DNA of 42,222 bases from the NCBI RefSeq assembly GCF_009362735.1, contig NZ_WHNP01000061.1:1-42222 (forward strand). Reading direction: 5' to 3'. The stretch's first letter is position 1. Each line of letters opens with the position of its first letter. Shown here piece after piece: positions 33,080-41,776 of the stretch. The stretch comes from Paraburkholderia franconis. GTDB taxonomy: Bacteria; Pseudomonadota; Gammaproteobacteria; Burkholderiales; Burkholderiaceae. The translations under genes and the position numbers were made by a program. Below the pieces are notes generated by a model. It saw only the letters and a list, made by a program, of their open reading frames with translations, made no database searches and was not told the origin of the DNA.

Positions 33080-35173
33080 TCAGGCAGTGTGGCGATTGAT
33101 GTGGATATTGCCGTTGGCCGCCACCCGGGCGCGATAGCCCGGTGGCACAAGCGTCGTCGAGTCGCGCTGCACCACGATGGCCGGGCCTGCCAGCGTGTTG
33201 CCGGCTTTCAGATGACTGCGGTCGTAGCGCGGCGTGTCGTAGGTCTTGCCGTCGTCGAAGGTCGTTCTGCGCACGAACATCAGCGCATCCGCATCAGGGC
33301 CAACCGCCCCTGCCGGCAGCTCCGGCCATTGCAGTGCAGGCGTATCGGCGATGCCAATGATACGGACCGTGACGATTTCCACATCGACATCGTCGAATGA
33401 CCATCCGTAATCCCGCCGGTGCTGGGCGTGGAAGTTCGTCTTGATCCGCTCGACGTTTTCGAGCGTCACGGCGCCGTCCGGAATCTCGGCGCGCAACTCG
33501 AAGCCCTGTCCGTGGTAGCGGCACTCGGCAATGCGTACAAACCGCTGCCGGTATGCAGGCACGCCATCGTCCTCAAGGCTCGTGCGGCATTGGGTCGTCA
33601 GTTCGTCTATGACGCCATTGAGCCGCCCGACCGCCTCTTGCGTCACGTCCTTGAGCACCGTCAGCACCGAGCGCGTGAACTCGTACTGCATATCCGTCAC
33701 GAGCAGACCGATGGCCGCAGTGATACCGGGCGCTGGCGGCACGATGACTTCGCGTGCGCTGACCGCTTCCGCCAGCGCGACGCCATTCAGCGGCCCCGCT
33801 CCGCCGAACGGCAGCAACGCGAACTTGCGCGGATCGAAACCCTTCGCGACGGAATTCGCGCGGATCGCCAGCGACATGTTGGAATTCAGGATGCGGATAA
33901 TGCCGAGTGCCGCTTCCTCGACGGTCATCCCGAGTGGACCCGCAATCTTCTCCTTGATGGCCCGGCGTGAAAGCTCAGCATCGATTCTGATGCCGCCACC
34001 GAGGAACTGGTCCGGGTCGAGCCGGCCCAACACGACCTGCGCGTCCGTGACGGTCGGCTCTGTTCCTCCACGTCCATAACAGGCCGGTCCCGGATCCGCC
34101 CCTGCGGAGCGCGGACCGACACGGAAAGCGCCCCCTTCGTCGATGTATGCAATCGAGCCGCCGCCGGCGCCCATCGTCGCCATATCGATCATCGGCGCCA
34201 GCACAGGATACGCGCCGACATATGTGTCGCGCGGATTCATGATCTTCACCTGTCCGTCCGGGATCGTGCTGAAATCCGCCGATGTGCCACCAATGTCGAC
34301 CGTGATGACGTTTCGCGCGTCGGACATCGCGCCTGCCCACCGGCCACCCATCACGCCGCCTGCCAGCCCGGACATCAGGATCGAGACCGGGCGCTTCGCG
34401 CACATCTCGACGGTCGAGACACCGCCGTTTGATTGCATGATGCGCAGATGCGCGTTGATTCCCGCCTCGCGCAGCTTGTTCTCGAGGTTGTTCAGATAGA
34501 GCGCCGTCTTCGGGCCGACAAATGCGTTCATCGCGGTCGTCGAGAACCGTTCGTACTCCCGGATCACGTTTACCACTTCGGACGAACAGGACACGTACGC
34601 ATCGGGCAACACTGACTGCACGATTTCCTTCGCACGACGCTCATGCGCATCGTTCAGGAACGAGTACAGGAAACAGATAATCACCGAGCCAATCCCGCGG
34701 GCCTTAAACAGGTGCGCGGCTTCGAGTACTTCGTCTTCCGCGAGCGCGATCGCAACCGTGCCGTCCGGCGGCATGATGCGTTCGGTGATCGGGATCCGGT
34801 TACGCCGCCGGACAAGCGGATGCGACTGCCACGGCACGTCGAACTGCAGCGAAAAGTTATGCGGCCGCTTGTGACGCCCTATATGAAGAATGTCGCGAAA
34901 GCCGCGGGTCGTCAGCATGCCGACATCGGCGCCGTTGTGCTCGATGGTGATATTGGTCGCCACAGTTGTGCCGTGCACGATCATCGTCACGTCGCGGGGA
35001 TGCACGCCCGCCAACTCGCAAATCTCCAGTACACCGCGCAGCACGCCAACCGACTGGTCGTGTGGCGTACTCGGCACCTTGTGAACAAATACGCCGGCGC
35101 GATCAGACTTACCGGTGATCTCGAGGACCAGGTCGGTAAAGGTCCCCCCCACGTCGACTCCGATTCTTGCCAT
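33080..35173 (-). CDS. hyuA: N-methylhydantoinase / hydantoinase A subunit
   Basis: 697 residues from the second ATG at 35173, which is seven bases after AAGGAA; the ATG at 35179 is too close to that site. IGVDVGGTFTDLVLE is the phosphate-binding loop of the ASKHA-type ATPase fold, and VDIGGTSADFS the second such loop. VHGTTVATNITIEHNGADVG, GGSIAYIDEGGAFRVGPRSA and DPGPACYGRGG are family signatures. It couples ATP hydrolysis to opening of the ring held with HyuB. It is the first gene of module 2, with a 120-base leader carrying the motif shared with the amidase promoter. Confidence 0.94.
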   Translation of the reverse strand: MARIGVDVGGTFTDLVLEITGKSDRAGVFVHKVPSTPHDQSVGVLRGVLEICELAGVHPRDVTMIVHGTTVATNITIEHNGADVGMLTTRGFRDILHIGRHKRPHNFSLQFDVPWQSHPLVRRRNRIPITERIMPPDGTVAIALAEDEVLEAAHLFKARGIGSVIICFLYSFLNDAHERRAKEIVQSVLPDAYVSCSSEVVNVIREYERFSTTAMNAFVGPKTALYLNNLENKLREAGINAHLRIMQSNGGVSTVEMCAKRPVSILMSGLAGGVMGGRWAGAMSDARNVITVDIGGTSADFSTIPDGQVKIMNPRDTYVGAYPVLAPMIDMATMGAGGGSIAYIDEGGAFRVGPRSAGADPGPACYGRGGTEPTVTDAQVVLGRLDPDQFLGGGIRIDAELSRRAIKEKIAGPLGMTVEEAALGIIRILNSNMSLAIRANSVAKGFDPRKFALLPFGGAGPLNGVALAEAVSAREVIVPPAPGITAAIGLLVTDMQYEFTRSVLTVLKDVTQEAVGRLNGVIDELTTQCRTSLEDDGVPAYRQRFVRIAECRYHGQGFELRAEIPDGAVTLENVERIKTNFHAQHRRDYGWSFDDVDVEIVTVRIIGIADTPALQWPELPAGAVGPDADALMFVRRTTFDDGKTYDTPRYDRSHLKAGNTLAGPAIVVQRDSTTLVPPGYRARVAANGNIHINRHTA

Positions 35174-35632
35174 GGTCATTTCCTTGTCTAACCATCGATG
35201 AATGCGGCCTGCCCGATGACAGACCGCTTAGATCCGCGGCCGGCTGTCTCCCTGTCGGCCGCAATGCAAGCGTGAAGCTCTGACAGGAAATTTGATCGCC
35301 CAATATTTGCTTGTCTATTGCTTTATTGCCATTGATTATTGTCTAAAATCGCATTAATTCACGGACGTGAACGTTGGCAGGCCCGAGTGGATATCTCCCG
35401 GAGAAGGATTCATGCGTGGCGTGACGGACGCCAGGTGTAAACACCGAGAGAGCGCAGGGTGAAAGCGGTGCCGACATCGGCACCGATCGTGCGACTCGTA
35501 GGTACCAGTCAGGCGCCGTCACGTTAGAGAAAAAACAACACCTGATGCGCTCGCTCCCGCGTAGCGCGGTGTGACGTCATGCTCGCCGGCTACCGGCCGA
35601 AGATCGGACGCGGGATGCGCCGGTCGTTGTGG
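35174..35632. other. Upstream region of hyuA
   Basis: About 460 bases. The part to about 35360 is AT-rich and should hold the hyuA promoter; TTGATCGCCCAAT at 35292-35304 (ATTGGGCGATCAA on the coding strand) matches the amidase promoter motif. ATTG recurs several times between 35317 and 35340. The rest (35360-35632) has no gene that I can support. Confidence 0.45.
35292..35304 (-). promoter_or_regulatory. Candidate operator of hyuA
   Basis: ATTGGGCGATCAA on the minus strand, 12 of 13 identical to the site at 28594-28606. It lies about 120 bases before the hyuA start. The regulator (LysR or GlxA-type) is not determined. Confidence 0.45.
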
Positions 35633-35839
35633 TCAGGTCTGGGAAGCTGCCTTTGGTGCCGTTGTTTTCCACGCCTGAAATGCCTTGTCATGGATGAGTA
35701 CATGCTCGATGATGAAGTCGAGCGACACCTCGGTACTGTTCATATCCTGATAGGCCCGCTGGTAGGCGAGCAGGTTGGCGCGTACGTCTTGCGAGAGACC
35801 AACCGGCAGATTCGTTTTTTTCAGGCTCGCGTTTGACGC
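35633..35839 (-). pseudogene. Truncated unknown gene, C-terminal part
   Basis: A minus-strand frame ending at TGA 35633-35635 reads LKKTNLPVGLSQDVRANLLA, then YQRAYQDMNSTEVSLDFIIE and HVLIHDKAFQAW. Codon use and the helical pattern look genuinely coding, like small plasmid-borne DNA-associated proteins, but I cannot name the family. There is no start codon before the upstream stop. The coding signal ends at about 35835, where a different gene remnant begins on the other strand. Confidence 0.45.
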
Positions 35840-35985
35840 ACGCCACGCCGCAGGACATCTCGCAGCTCAAGCCCGAGATCGTCGTCGAGGTATCATTTCA
35901 TGAATGGACGCCCCGCGGCGAACTACGGGAAGCAAGATTTCTCGGGCTGCGTCACGACAAGCTGGCGCCGCGAGGTGACTGTCAG
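35833..35985 (+). pseudogene. C-terminal remnant of an ATP-dependent DNA ligase (LigD-like)
   Basis: The plus strand encodes ISQLKPEIVVEVSFHEWTPR followed by GELREARFLGLRHDK, which is the conserved end of the ligase OB-fold domain in LigD-type ligases of bacterial end joining. The catalytic lysine domain and everything else are absent. The frame continues into unrelated sequence to 36069. It is a fragment left by a rearrangement. Confidence 0.65.
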
Positions 35986-36175
35986 CCTGCCATAGACCCG
36001 CGCTTGTCCTGGACAAAGGCGCGCGTAGAGACCGTCGGCCGTGTCATGACTGCTGGTAGCGACCTGTAGCGTGTCCGCGTCCACGCTATGAGGTATCGCG
36101 TTTGTCGCCGAGCTTCGCCCCAGTTGGCCGTCACGGCATTTGAATTGAGATCGCCAGTTTGAGAACGGAGCAAAT

Positions 36176-36676
36176 TTGGACATCTTCTACTACTGGAAAG
36201 ACTTCGTATCGGATGTAAACGAAGGGCGTATTGGCACACTTGGAACTGATACCGACAAGCTGACTGAACTTCAAGGGCGGCTGCCGCGCAAGGTGTGGAC
36301 CTTCATAACGCCCAAGGGCATGAAGGGGAAGATCAGGGTTATCGGTTCTATGTGGATTACCGACGACCGGCCCGCGAACTTCGTGCCCAAGCGGCGGCAT
36401 AACCTGTTCTATGACGCTGGTTCGCCCAGCTCGGTTCTGTTCACGGATTCAGGGAGCCCTGAGAAAATCGAGGAAGTCAGTTCCTATTTGAGCAACCGGT
36501 TCAATCAGGCCTTCAGATCCAACTTTCACGGCGAAAAAGGCCTTCTCGCGATGGAAGCCGATATCGTCCACGGTTTCGAAAAACTCGTGCGAAACTATGA
36601 GACCGTCCAGTTTATGGAGGGAATAAAAGAAGCCGCACGGCTGAAAGCAAGCCCTCCAGTCTCGGGCTGCAAGTGA
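36176..36676 (+). CDS. Hypothetical protein
   Basis: 166 residues from a TTG at 36176, five bases after GGAG. It begins MDIFYYWKDFVSDVNEGRIG. It is soluble with no signal peptide; aromatic and basic segments alternate (RKVWTFITPKGMKGKIRVIG, then WITDDRPANFVPKRRHNLFY), and the C-terminal half is helical. I recognise no family. The coding pattern and length suggest a real gene. It lies in the debris region after the ligase fragment. Confidence 0.55.
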   Translation: MDIFYYWKDFVSDVNEGRIGTLGTDTDKLTELQGRLPRKVWTFITPKGMKGKIRVIGSMWITDDRPANFVPKRRHNLFYDAGSPSSVLFTDSGSPEKIEEVSSYLSNRFNQAFRSNFHGEKGLLAMEADIVHGFEKLVRNYETVQFMEGIKEAARLKASPPVSGCK

Positions 36677-36912
36677 ACAGATGCTCCAGGTGTGGTGACT
36701 GGTGACCGGGACCTAGTGTTTCATCCCGCCGACCGTCGTTGTTTTATGCATCGGGCCGCATGCGGAGAATCACATTCGCATTCTTGCCGGTGACCGGGTT
36801 ACGCTGGAGTCGTCGGTCTACGATCTGTCGAGAGGACGGGTTAACTTCCGGCACGTTCCGGGCAAAATGCGACAATTGAGGCAGGCAATATTGCCCGGGA
36901 TTGAGAATAAGG

Positions 36913-37380
36913 ATGGACAGTAAAAATATTTTGCCTGTGGCGCTAGCCCTGGCGTGCCTGACTCTGACAGCGTGTGGGTGGCTGCGTGAAGGTCCGGACG
37001 CATCGGACATCGACAGTGCAGTACGTCGGGCGCTGGATGCGGCTAACAAAGGAGGGCTGAATGCGCTCGCTGGTAATCCGTTGCCGACGGCTGACAGGGT
37101 TGCGTTGGTGAAGCCCGATGGTGACTGCGCTGAACAACGGAGCACGGGCGGTAGCCGTGCATTCACCTGCAACGTCAGCATTGTCCTACGGCCTGATGAG
37201 ACTGGCGATGAGGGCACGACCCTTCACGCGGAACTACAGTTCGCAAAGGACAGCGGCGGTCGCTGGCAAACCGCCGATATCGACCGCTCGATTGTTGTGG
37301 GCACCGCGAAATCGCTGATCGATCAGGCGAGCCACGCGCTCTCCGGACAGGCAGCGTCGAAGCCACGTAATCCTGAATGA
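36913..37380 (+). CDS. Small putative lipoprotein
   Basis: 155 residues from the ATG at 36913. The N-terminus (MDSKNILPVALALACLTLTA, then CGW) is a lipoprotein signal with the lipobox LTAC, so the mature protein would be lipid-anchored through that cysteine. The rest (DADNKG-like loop, two CAEQ/CNVS cysteines and a beta-rich middle) looks like a compact periplasmic domain of unknown role. The ribosome-binding site is weak (AAGG adjoins the start). A TTG at 36901 is a possible alternative start. Confidence 0.65.
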   Translation: MDSKNILPVALALACLTLTACGWLREGPDASDIDSAVRRALDAANKGGLNALAGNPLPTADRVALVKPDGDCAEQRSTGGSRAFTCNVSIVLRPDETGDEGTTLHAELQFAKDSGGRWQTADIDRSIVVGTAKSLIDQASHALSGQAASKPRNPE

Positions 37381-37869
37381 AACGCCGACTCCCAGACCAG
37401 CAGCGGCGCGTACGGCTCTTCTGGTACGATCGCATCACGCTAGATTCCGCCTGATGCATGGCAATTTCGTCGCAACCGAGTCGCATCCTGTGCAAGGCAG
37501 ACCGGAAGGCGTGTCACCAAGGCGCGGCTATCGCCGATGCCTCTCCCAAAAGTTCATGCCCTGTCACTCGCTGCCACCTGGCGCCGTGACCATGTGCAAT
37601 GGTCACGGCGGGGTCGACCAGATGAGGGCCTGCTCTCGAGTCGAACGTCGGCATAACACGAGCCGGGCAGTCTGCCTTGGCCGGACCATCGAGGCTCGCC
37701 GCTTTTTCAAAAGCGCTCGATGAGCGTCGGCACCGTCTACGGCTCCCTTTGGTAAGGGCGGGCCGTGGCGGTACTGGTCACTTACAAATAGATGCCTTTG
37801 GAGGGCACCAGATCAGGCTGCCGCGCGGACGCTGTTGCCGCCGCGAATCGAACTGGCGCGGTGTCTTCG
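37381..37869. other. Stretch without a supported gene
   Basis: About 490 bases between the lipoprotein and the convergent end of the second H-NS gene. Only short overlapping ORFs are present and none resembles a known protein. Confidence 0.35.
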
Positions 37870-38430
37870 TTAATTCGGCTTCGCCGCGCTTTTTCGCCCT
37901 GCTTTCTTTGCCGTGGCGCCGATCAGGAAAGCGTCACGGCTTTTTGCCTGACTGATCCACGCTGGCGGTCGTCCGGCTCCCGACCACGTAGCGCCCGAAA
38001 CAGGATCCTGATATTTGGGTTTGAGTGAGCTACTACCTTTGTTTTTTGCACGCTTCAGCGCAGTTGTAGCTTTTGCTTTCTGAACCGAAACAGCTGAAGT
38101 GTCCTTACTGATCAGAAAGTTGGACCGATCTTTCGCATCCTTAATCCAGGCGGGAGGACGAGCGTGACCACTCCAGGTCGCGCCCGAGACCGGGTCGCGA
38201 TACTTCGGTGGCAGTTTCCCGGGTTTCCCGTTAGCAGAGGAATGCTTTCCGGCCATTGGGGTTCGTTTAGCTCTACCCCCGCTCGCCCCAACAATTTCCT
38301 CAACCGTTACGCCCGCAACTTTCATCTGTTTAAGGATTTTCTTGACGGCACCGTCTTGCTTTTTGGCCATCGCATTGGCCTGACTTTTCAACCTGGCAAT
38401 TTGCCGTTCGATAGCAGCTAAGGTGGCCAT
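37870..38430 (-). CDS. H-NS family protein with two DNA-binding repeats, copy 2
   Basis: 186 residues from the ATG at 38430, which follows GGGGGAATAC; the longer frame to 38538 is not needed. Residues 1-50 are the coiled-coil oligomerisation part (MATLAAIERQIARLKSQANA onward). Two DNA-binding domains sit at about 77-107 and 140-170, each with Y-x-DPVSGATWSG and PPAWI. A short basic tail (AKKAGRKSAAKPN) ends the protein. It shares the tandem-domain design of the protein at 2667 but lacks the long histone-like tail. It probably silences or bridges AT-rich DNA. Confidence 0.92.
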   Translation of the reverse strand: MATLAAIERQIARLKSQANAMAKKQDGAVKKILKQMKVAGVTVEEIVGASGGRAKRTPMAGKHSSANGKPGKLPPKYRDPVSGATWSGHARPPAWIKDAKDRSNFLISKDTSAVSVQKAKATTALKRAKNKGSSSLKPKYQDPVSGATWSGAGRPPAWISQAKSRDAFLIGATAKKAGRKSAAKPN

Positions 38431-39295
38431 GTATTCCCCCTTTTTTATACAGCGCTCCATTGCGCCAGTAGTTGAATTATAGAGCCAGATTCGCGCGGGT
38501 GATAAGGGAATGATTGGCGAGATCGAATGTCGTTTCATCGGTTAGCCTGCTCAAGTCTTAAATAATGCTAACCGTCGTGAGGATCAGTGTGGATTTGAGG
38601 TGACCACTGCGTGTCAGGAAAATCTTCAAACCCGGTGCACGTTTTTTTCGTGTCTGAATAGAGTCGTCACTTTCGAAGTGTAACGGCATGAACTGCGAAG
38701 CGGTTATGTGCAACCATGACGTACGGTACCGCCGCAGCCTTCGTGAGGGATCCTGATAACGCTCACCTTTCGTTTCGTGTCTGACACCGATCCGCTTTTT
38801 CGCCACTGAGGTCTGGCGCGACTCTCCTCCTTGCCGGTCTACAACGGGTTTGCCACAGATTGGGCTATCCGGTACCATCGGATGCCGTGCGCGCCAGTAG
38901 AACAGGCGGCACAACCAGCGCGCGATAAATCCACGCCCCACCCGATGCCCGGAGCGCACCAGGACCAGCCGATGGAGGCCCTGGTGCAAACAGGGGGATC
39001 GGAAGATATCGTTGATATAGAAAGGTGTGCTTATCGGGCATGCAGCGCCATCTTTGATGGCCGTGCTTCCGAGGGCGAACTGGCTCTTTCGAATGCGATG
39101 CATCGCTGCCACGCGTCGATCGCAGTTGTTTTCACGATCCCGGGCCGCGCAAATCGAGTGTTCAAAGATGTCCCCTGGTACGTTATAGTTGTCCACGGCT
39201 GCTTATGTCACCGCTACTGATACATCAAATGCCGACACAGCCCCGTCTATAATGAAAAGATTCAGCAGACCAACGATTCCATGGAGCCCTACCTT
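38431..39295. other. Stretch of about 865 bases without a supported gene
   Basis: It contains the promoter side of the H-NS gene (an AT-rich stretch near 38440-38580) and sequence in which two long opposing ORFs (38558-39196 minus, 38831-39220 plus) overlap. Neither has a ribosome-binding site or a recognisable domain. Confidence 0.35.
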
Positions 39296-40669
39296 ATGAG
39301 TCAAGCCCGCGGGCGATATGCGGGATCCCGGGATAGCGGCCAACGTCAACCTCGCCACGAAATAAAATCCCCGCCCAACCGGCAGGGACAACCGTATGTT
39401 AAGCCCCCTCCTCGAGACTTCACCCAGACTGCCTCCATTTTCAAAACCCGATCGTTCCAGTTCCTCGTCGATGCGGTGGGCGCAGAGAATATCGCGATAG
39501 CACTTGAATCGAACATGACGCGCGTGGCCGAACTGATGAAGGGCGAAAGGTTCACGCCCGAGACCGCTTTTCATATGGAAACCACGCTTGGGTTGCCGCA
39601 TGGGTTTTTTGACCATCCCAATCCCGCGCTCGCGGCCGAGACCATCGCTCGTCTGAAGTCGCCGCTCGACTTCATTCAAGCGCACGACGGACCCGACGTG
39701 GAGTCGGAAGCACCTGAGCCGGCTTCTGCCCTGAACGTCGATCAACAACCATTTCTTAGTTTGTCCGAGGAAGCGCAAATGCCAAGGAAAGCAGCTGGCG
39801 GGTCACCCAGAGCCGTCAAGAACAGTAGAAGCGAAATGGCCGGACAGCAGGAACCACCTGCGCCGCTAAAAGCTTCGCCGTCGAAACGCAAGACGTCTCC
39901 TGAAACGCCCCAACAGCAACCGCTGGCATTAAGCGACAGCGCCGAGATAGAAAGCATCCGGCGCGCCAATCTCCACGTTCTCACGAGTCGCAAGGGATCG
40001 AAAGTAACACTGGGTGTGGTCATGGCGATGAGTGGATCCAACATGAACCATCGGCTATACGGCAAGAAACGCATGGACAGCGTCGAGGCAAACCGGTTCA
40101 CGGAGCGACTTGGTTTGCCAGTTGGCTGGTTGGATACGCCGCGATCCGAAGCCGAGATTCCAGAGTCGGTGTCGCGTAGGCTTACGCCTGCTTCGCGCGG
40201 TCGCGTATCCGAACAACACGAGCCGGTTGTGGCCGCAACAAACGATGGCGTGCCAGGGAAGGTCGATGCGAAGGCGCACGCGGCGCGCGCGCGAGCGGGT
40301 GCCCTGGGCGATCCGGAAGACCTCTCGCCTGTTTCGGCGGATGTGGCAGGCGAGAAAGAGACGATCGTCGTCAGCCCGCAGGTTCATGTAAGTGATTTCC
40401 GCGACGATCTTGCCGGTCGCTCACCTGGAGAAAGTGATGGCGAGGCCCCGGCAGCCACACCGGCAACCCGTGAGTCGTTCCCCGCCTCCGCCCTTCCGCA
40501 GCAAACCCCGGTACCGCGCCCATTCTCTTCCGTAACCAGCCTGGACAATCTTCACGGTATTGAACCGATAGCGGAAGCACTGCTCAAGACACTGGCAGGT
40601 AAAGCACGCACGGGTCGACTGGACGAATTGAAAGCGCTGGAACTTTTGCAGCGAGCGGTCCTGTTGTGA
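39296..40669 (+). CDS. Protein with two diverged helix-turn-helix-like segments
   Basis: 457 residues from the ATG at 39296, nine bases after GGAG. Two segments, at about 53-110 and 221-283, look like Cro/C1-type domains: each has a helix pattern, a K-x(2-3)-R/M element and ends in a G-L-P-x-G-[FW]-[FL]-D-x-P motif (LGLPHGFFDHPNP and LGLPVGWLDTPRS), which is typical of repressor N-terminal domains. They are joined by Pro/Ser/Glu-rich low-complexity linkers. A conserved-looking helical end (IEPIAEALLKTLAGKARTG) closes the protein. Similar hypotheticals occur in Burkholderiaceae. DNA binding is inferred, the role unknown. Confidence 0.7.
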   Translation: MSQARGRYAGSRDSGQRQPRHEIKSPPNRQGQPYVKPPPRDFTQTASIFKTRSFQFLVDAVGAENIAIALESNMTRVAELMKGERFTPETAFHMETTLGLPHGFFDHPNPALAAETIARLKSPLDFIQAHDGPDVESEAPEPASALNVDQQPFLSLSEEAQMPRKAAGGSPRAVKNSRSEMAGQQEPPAPLKASPSKRKTSPETPQQQPLALSDSAEIESIRRANLHVLTSRKGSKVTLGVVMAMSGSNMNHRLYGKKRMDSVEANRFTERLGLPVGWLDTPRSEAEIPESVSRRLTPASRGRVSEQHEPVVAATNDGVPGKVDAKAHAARARAGALGDPEDLSPVSADVAGEKETIVVSPQVHVSDFRDDLAGRSPGESDGEAPAATPATRESFPASALPQQTPVPRPFSSVTSLDNLHGIEPIAEALLKTLAGKARTGRLDELKALELLQRAVLL

Positions 40670-40789
40670 GCCGGTGGTAGCGGGGCCAAGCCCCCGCGTG
40701 CCATGACGCATAAAGCGATAAAAGCGCATCGGGGTGGCATGGGCCCGGTGCGCGAAAAATAGTTCCATTTCGGATCGACGATCGACGAC

Positions 40790-41002
40790 GGATTCCGTCG
40801 CTGAGCCGATGCAGCCGCCGCTGGCCTGAACAACCAGCGCCTGAGCCGGTTCAGGGTCACCGGAAAGCAGACCGTGTGCTGTCCGTGGACCTGCTGACTG
40901 GCAGGTCTCATCACGGCATGGTAAAAAGTCTTCCGTCGCGGGCGGCCGCTCCGTGCAGTACCGCGTTCGCGAATGCGGTTTTCAACGTTTACAGGTTCAA
41001 AA
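40790..41002 (+). promoter_or_regulatory. Conserved long leader of cold-shock gene copy 2
   Basis: Homologous to 2106-2309 over about 200 bases with conserved blocks in the same order and ACAGGTTCAAAA before the ATG. The homology stops upstream of this region. Confidence 0.6.
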
Positions 41003-41206
41003 ATGGCAACTGGTACAGTGAAATGGTTTAACGATGCGAAGGGCTTTGGTTTCATCACTCCGGACGAAGGCGGCGAAGACCTGTTCGCCCACTTCTCGGA
41101 AATCAGGACTGAAGGCTTCAAGTCATTGCAGGAAAACCAGAAAGTAAGCTTTGACGTGAAGATGGGACCGAAGGGCAAGCAGGCCGCAAATATCAAGCCT
41201 GTGTAA
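41003..41206 (+). CDS. cspA: Cold-shock protein CspA family, copy 2
   Basis: 67 residues, 65 identical to the copy at 2310, with intact KGFGFI and DLFAHF nucleic-acid-binding motifs. The start at 41003 is chosen by comparison with copy 1; an upstream in-frame start at 40973 lies in the conserved leader. It should act as a cytoplasmic RNA chaperone. Flanked by the double-HTH protein and a small Rmf-like gene. Confidence 0.96.
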   Translation: MATGTVKWFNDAKGFGFITPDEGGEDLFAHFSEIRTEGFKSLQENQKVSFDVKMGPKGKQAANIKPV

Positions 41207-41231
41207 TCGGGACGCACATCATCCTGGCGCG

Positions 41232-41260
41232 TAACCCGCCCCGCGCGGGTCACATTTCTT
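41232..41260 (+). terminator. Likely terminator after cspA copy 2
   Basis: ACCCGC and GCGGGT arms form a strong hairpin, followed by a T-rich stretch (TTTCTT). It takes the same position as the dyad after copy 1. Confidence 0.55.
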
Positions 41261-41575
41261 ATGTTCGGCGTGTCAGGAGTGCGCGAACGAAGTAACAGGC
41301 CGTTCACATGCAGCCGCGCAACGAGCGATAAGATCTTCATCGCGATAAATTAAGCGATCAACGCCCGCAGTTCCCGGAGACGGCGGTTGTTTTTTTATGC
41401 GCTGTTGCGCCCAGACTCAAGCCACGATAAATGCCTGGCTCTCTCGCCATGAAAGACAAGGCGCTCAAAGCGATGAAGCGCGCTCAAATTAAATTAACAA
41501 TCTTCGTGGTGCAACGCACAACACAAGAAAAGGATCGCTGCAACACTGCCCCGAACTTTTCATCAAGGGCGATTG
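41261..41575. other. Stretch without a supported gene
   Basis: About 315 bases before the small Rmf-like gene. Only short ORFs without recognisable content are present; the promoter of the next gene should lie here. Confidence 0.35.
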
Positions 41576-41776
41576 ATGAACAGCACACCGTGGCAAAACG
41601 GCTTCCTCGCTGGACGTCTGGGCAAACCGCTTGAAGCCTGCCCGTACTGGGGCTTCGAAGTATGGGAGTGGATTTCCGGATACGTTGACGGACGCGCCGT
41701 GTCGTCTCCAATAACCGTCGATCGCAAGAATGCGGCGCAGATCCCAAGAATCATTGCTGGCCGCACTCTTCAATGA
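41576..41776 (+). CDS. Small Rmf/CrpP-like protein
   Basis: 66 residues from the ATG at 41576, with AAGGG seven bases upstream. PWQNGFLAGRLGKPLEACPY and the following WEWISGYVDGR fit the G-[FY]-x-AG-x2-G-x5-CPY-x8-W-x2-G-x3-G pattern of the ribosome modulation factor and CrpP-type small proteins. Rmf silences ribosomes in stationary phase. Proteins of this group on mobile DNA have other, mostly unknown roles. The extra C-terminal 25 residues are not part of that pattern. Function is inferred only. Confidence 0.6.
   Translation: MNSTPWQNGFLAGRLGKPLEACPYWGFEVWEWISGYVDGRAVSSPITVDRKNAAQIPRIIAGRTLQ

Noticed and set aside
38558..39196. 212-codon minus-strand ORF
   Set aside because: It overlaps an opposing ORF at 38831-39220; neither has a ribosome-binding site or domain, and both have irregular composition.
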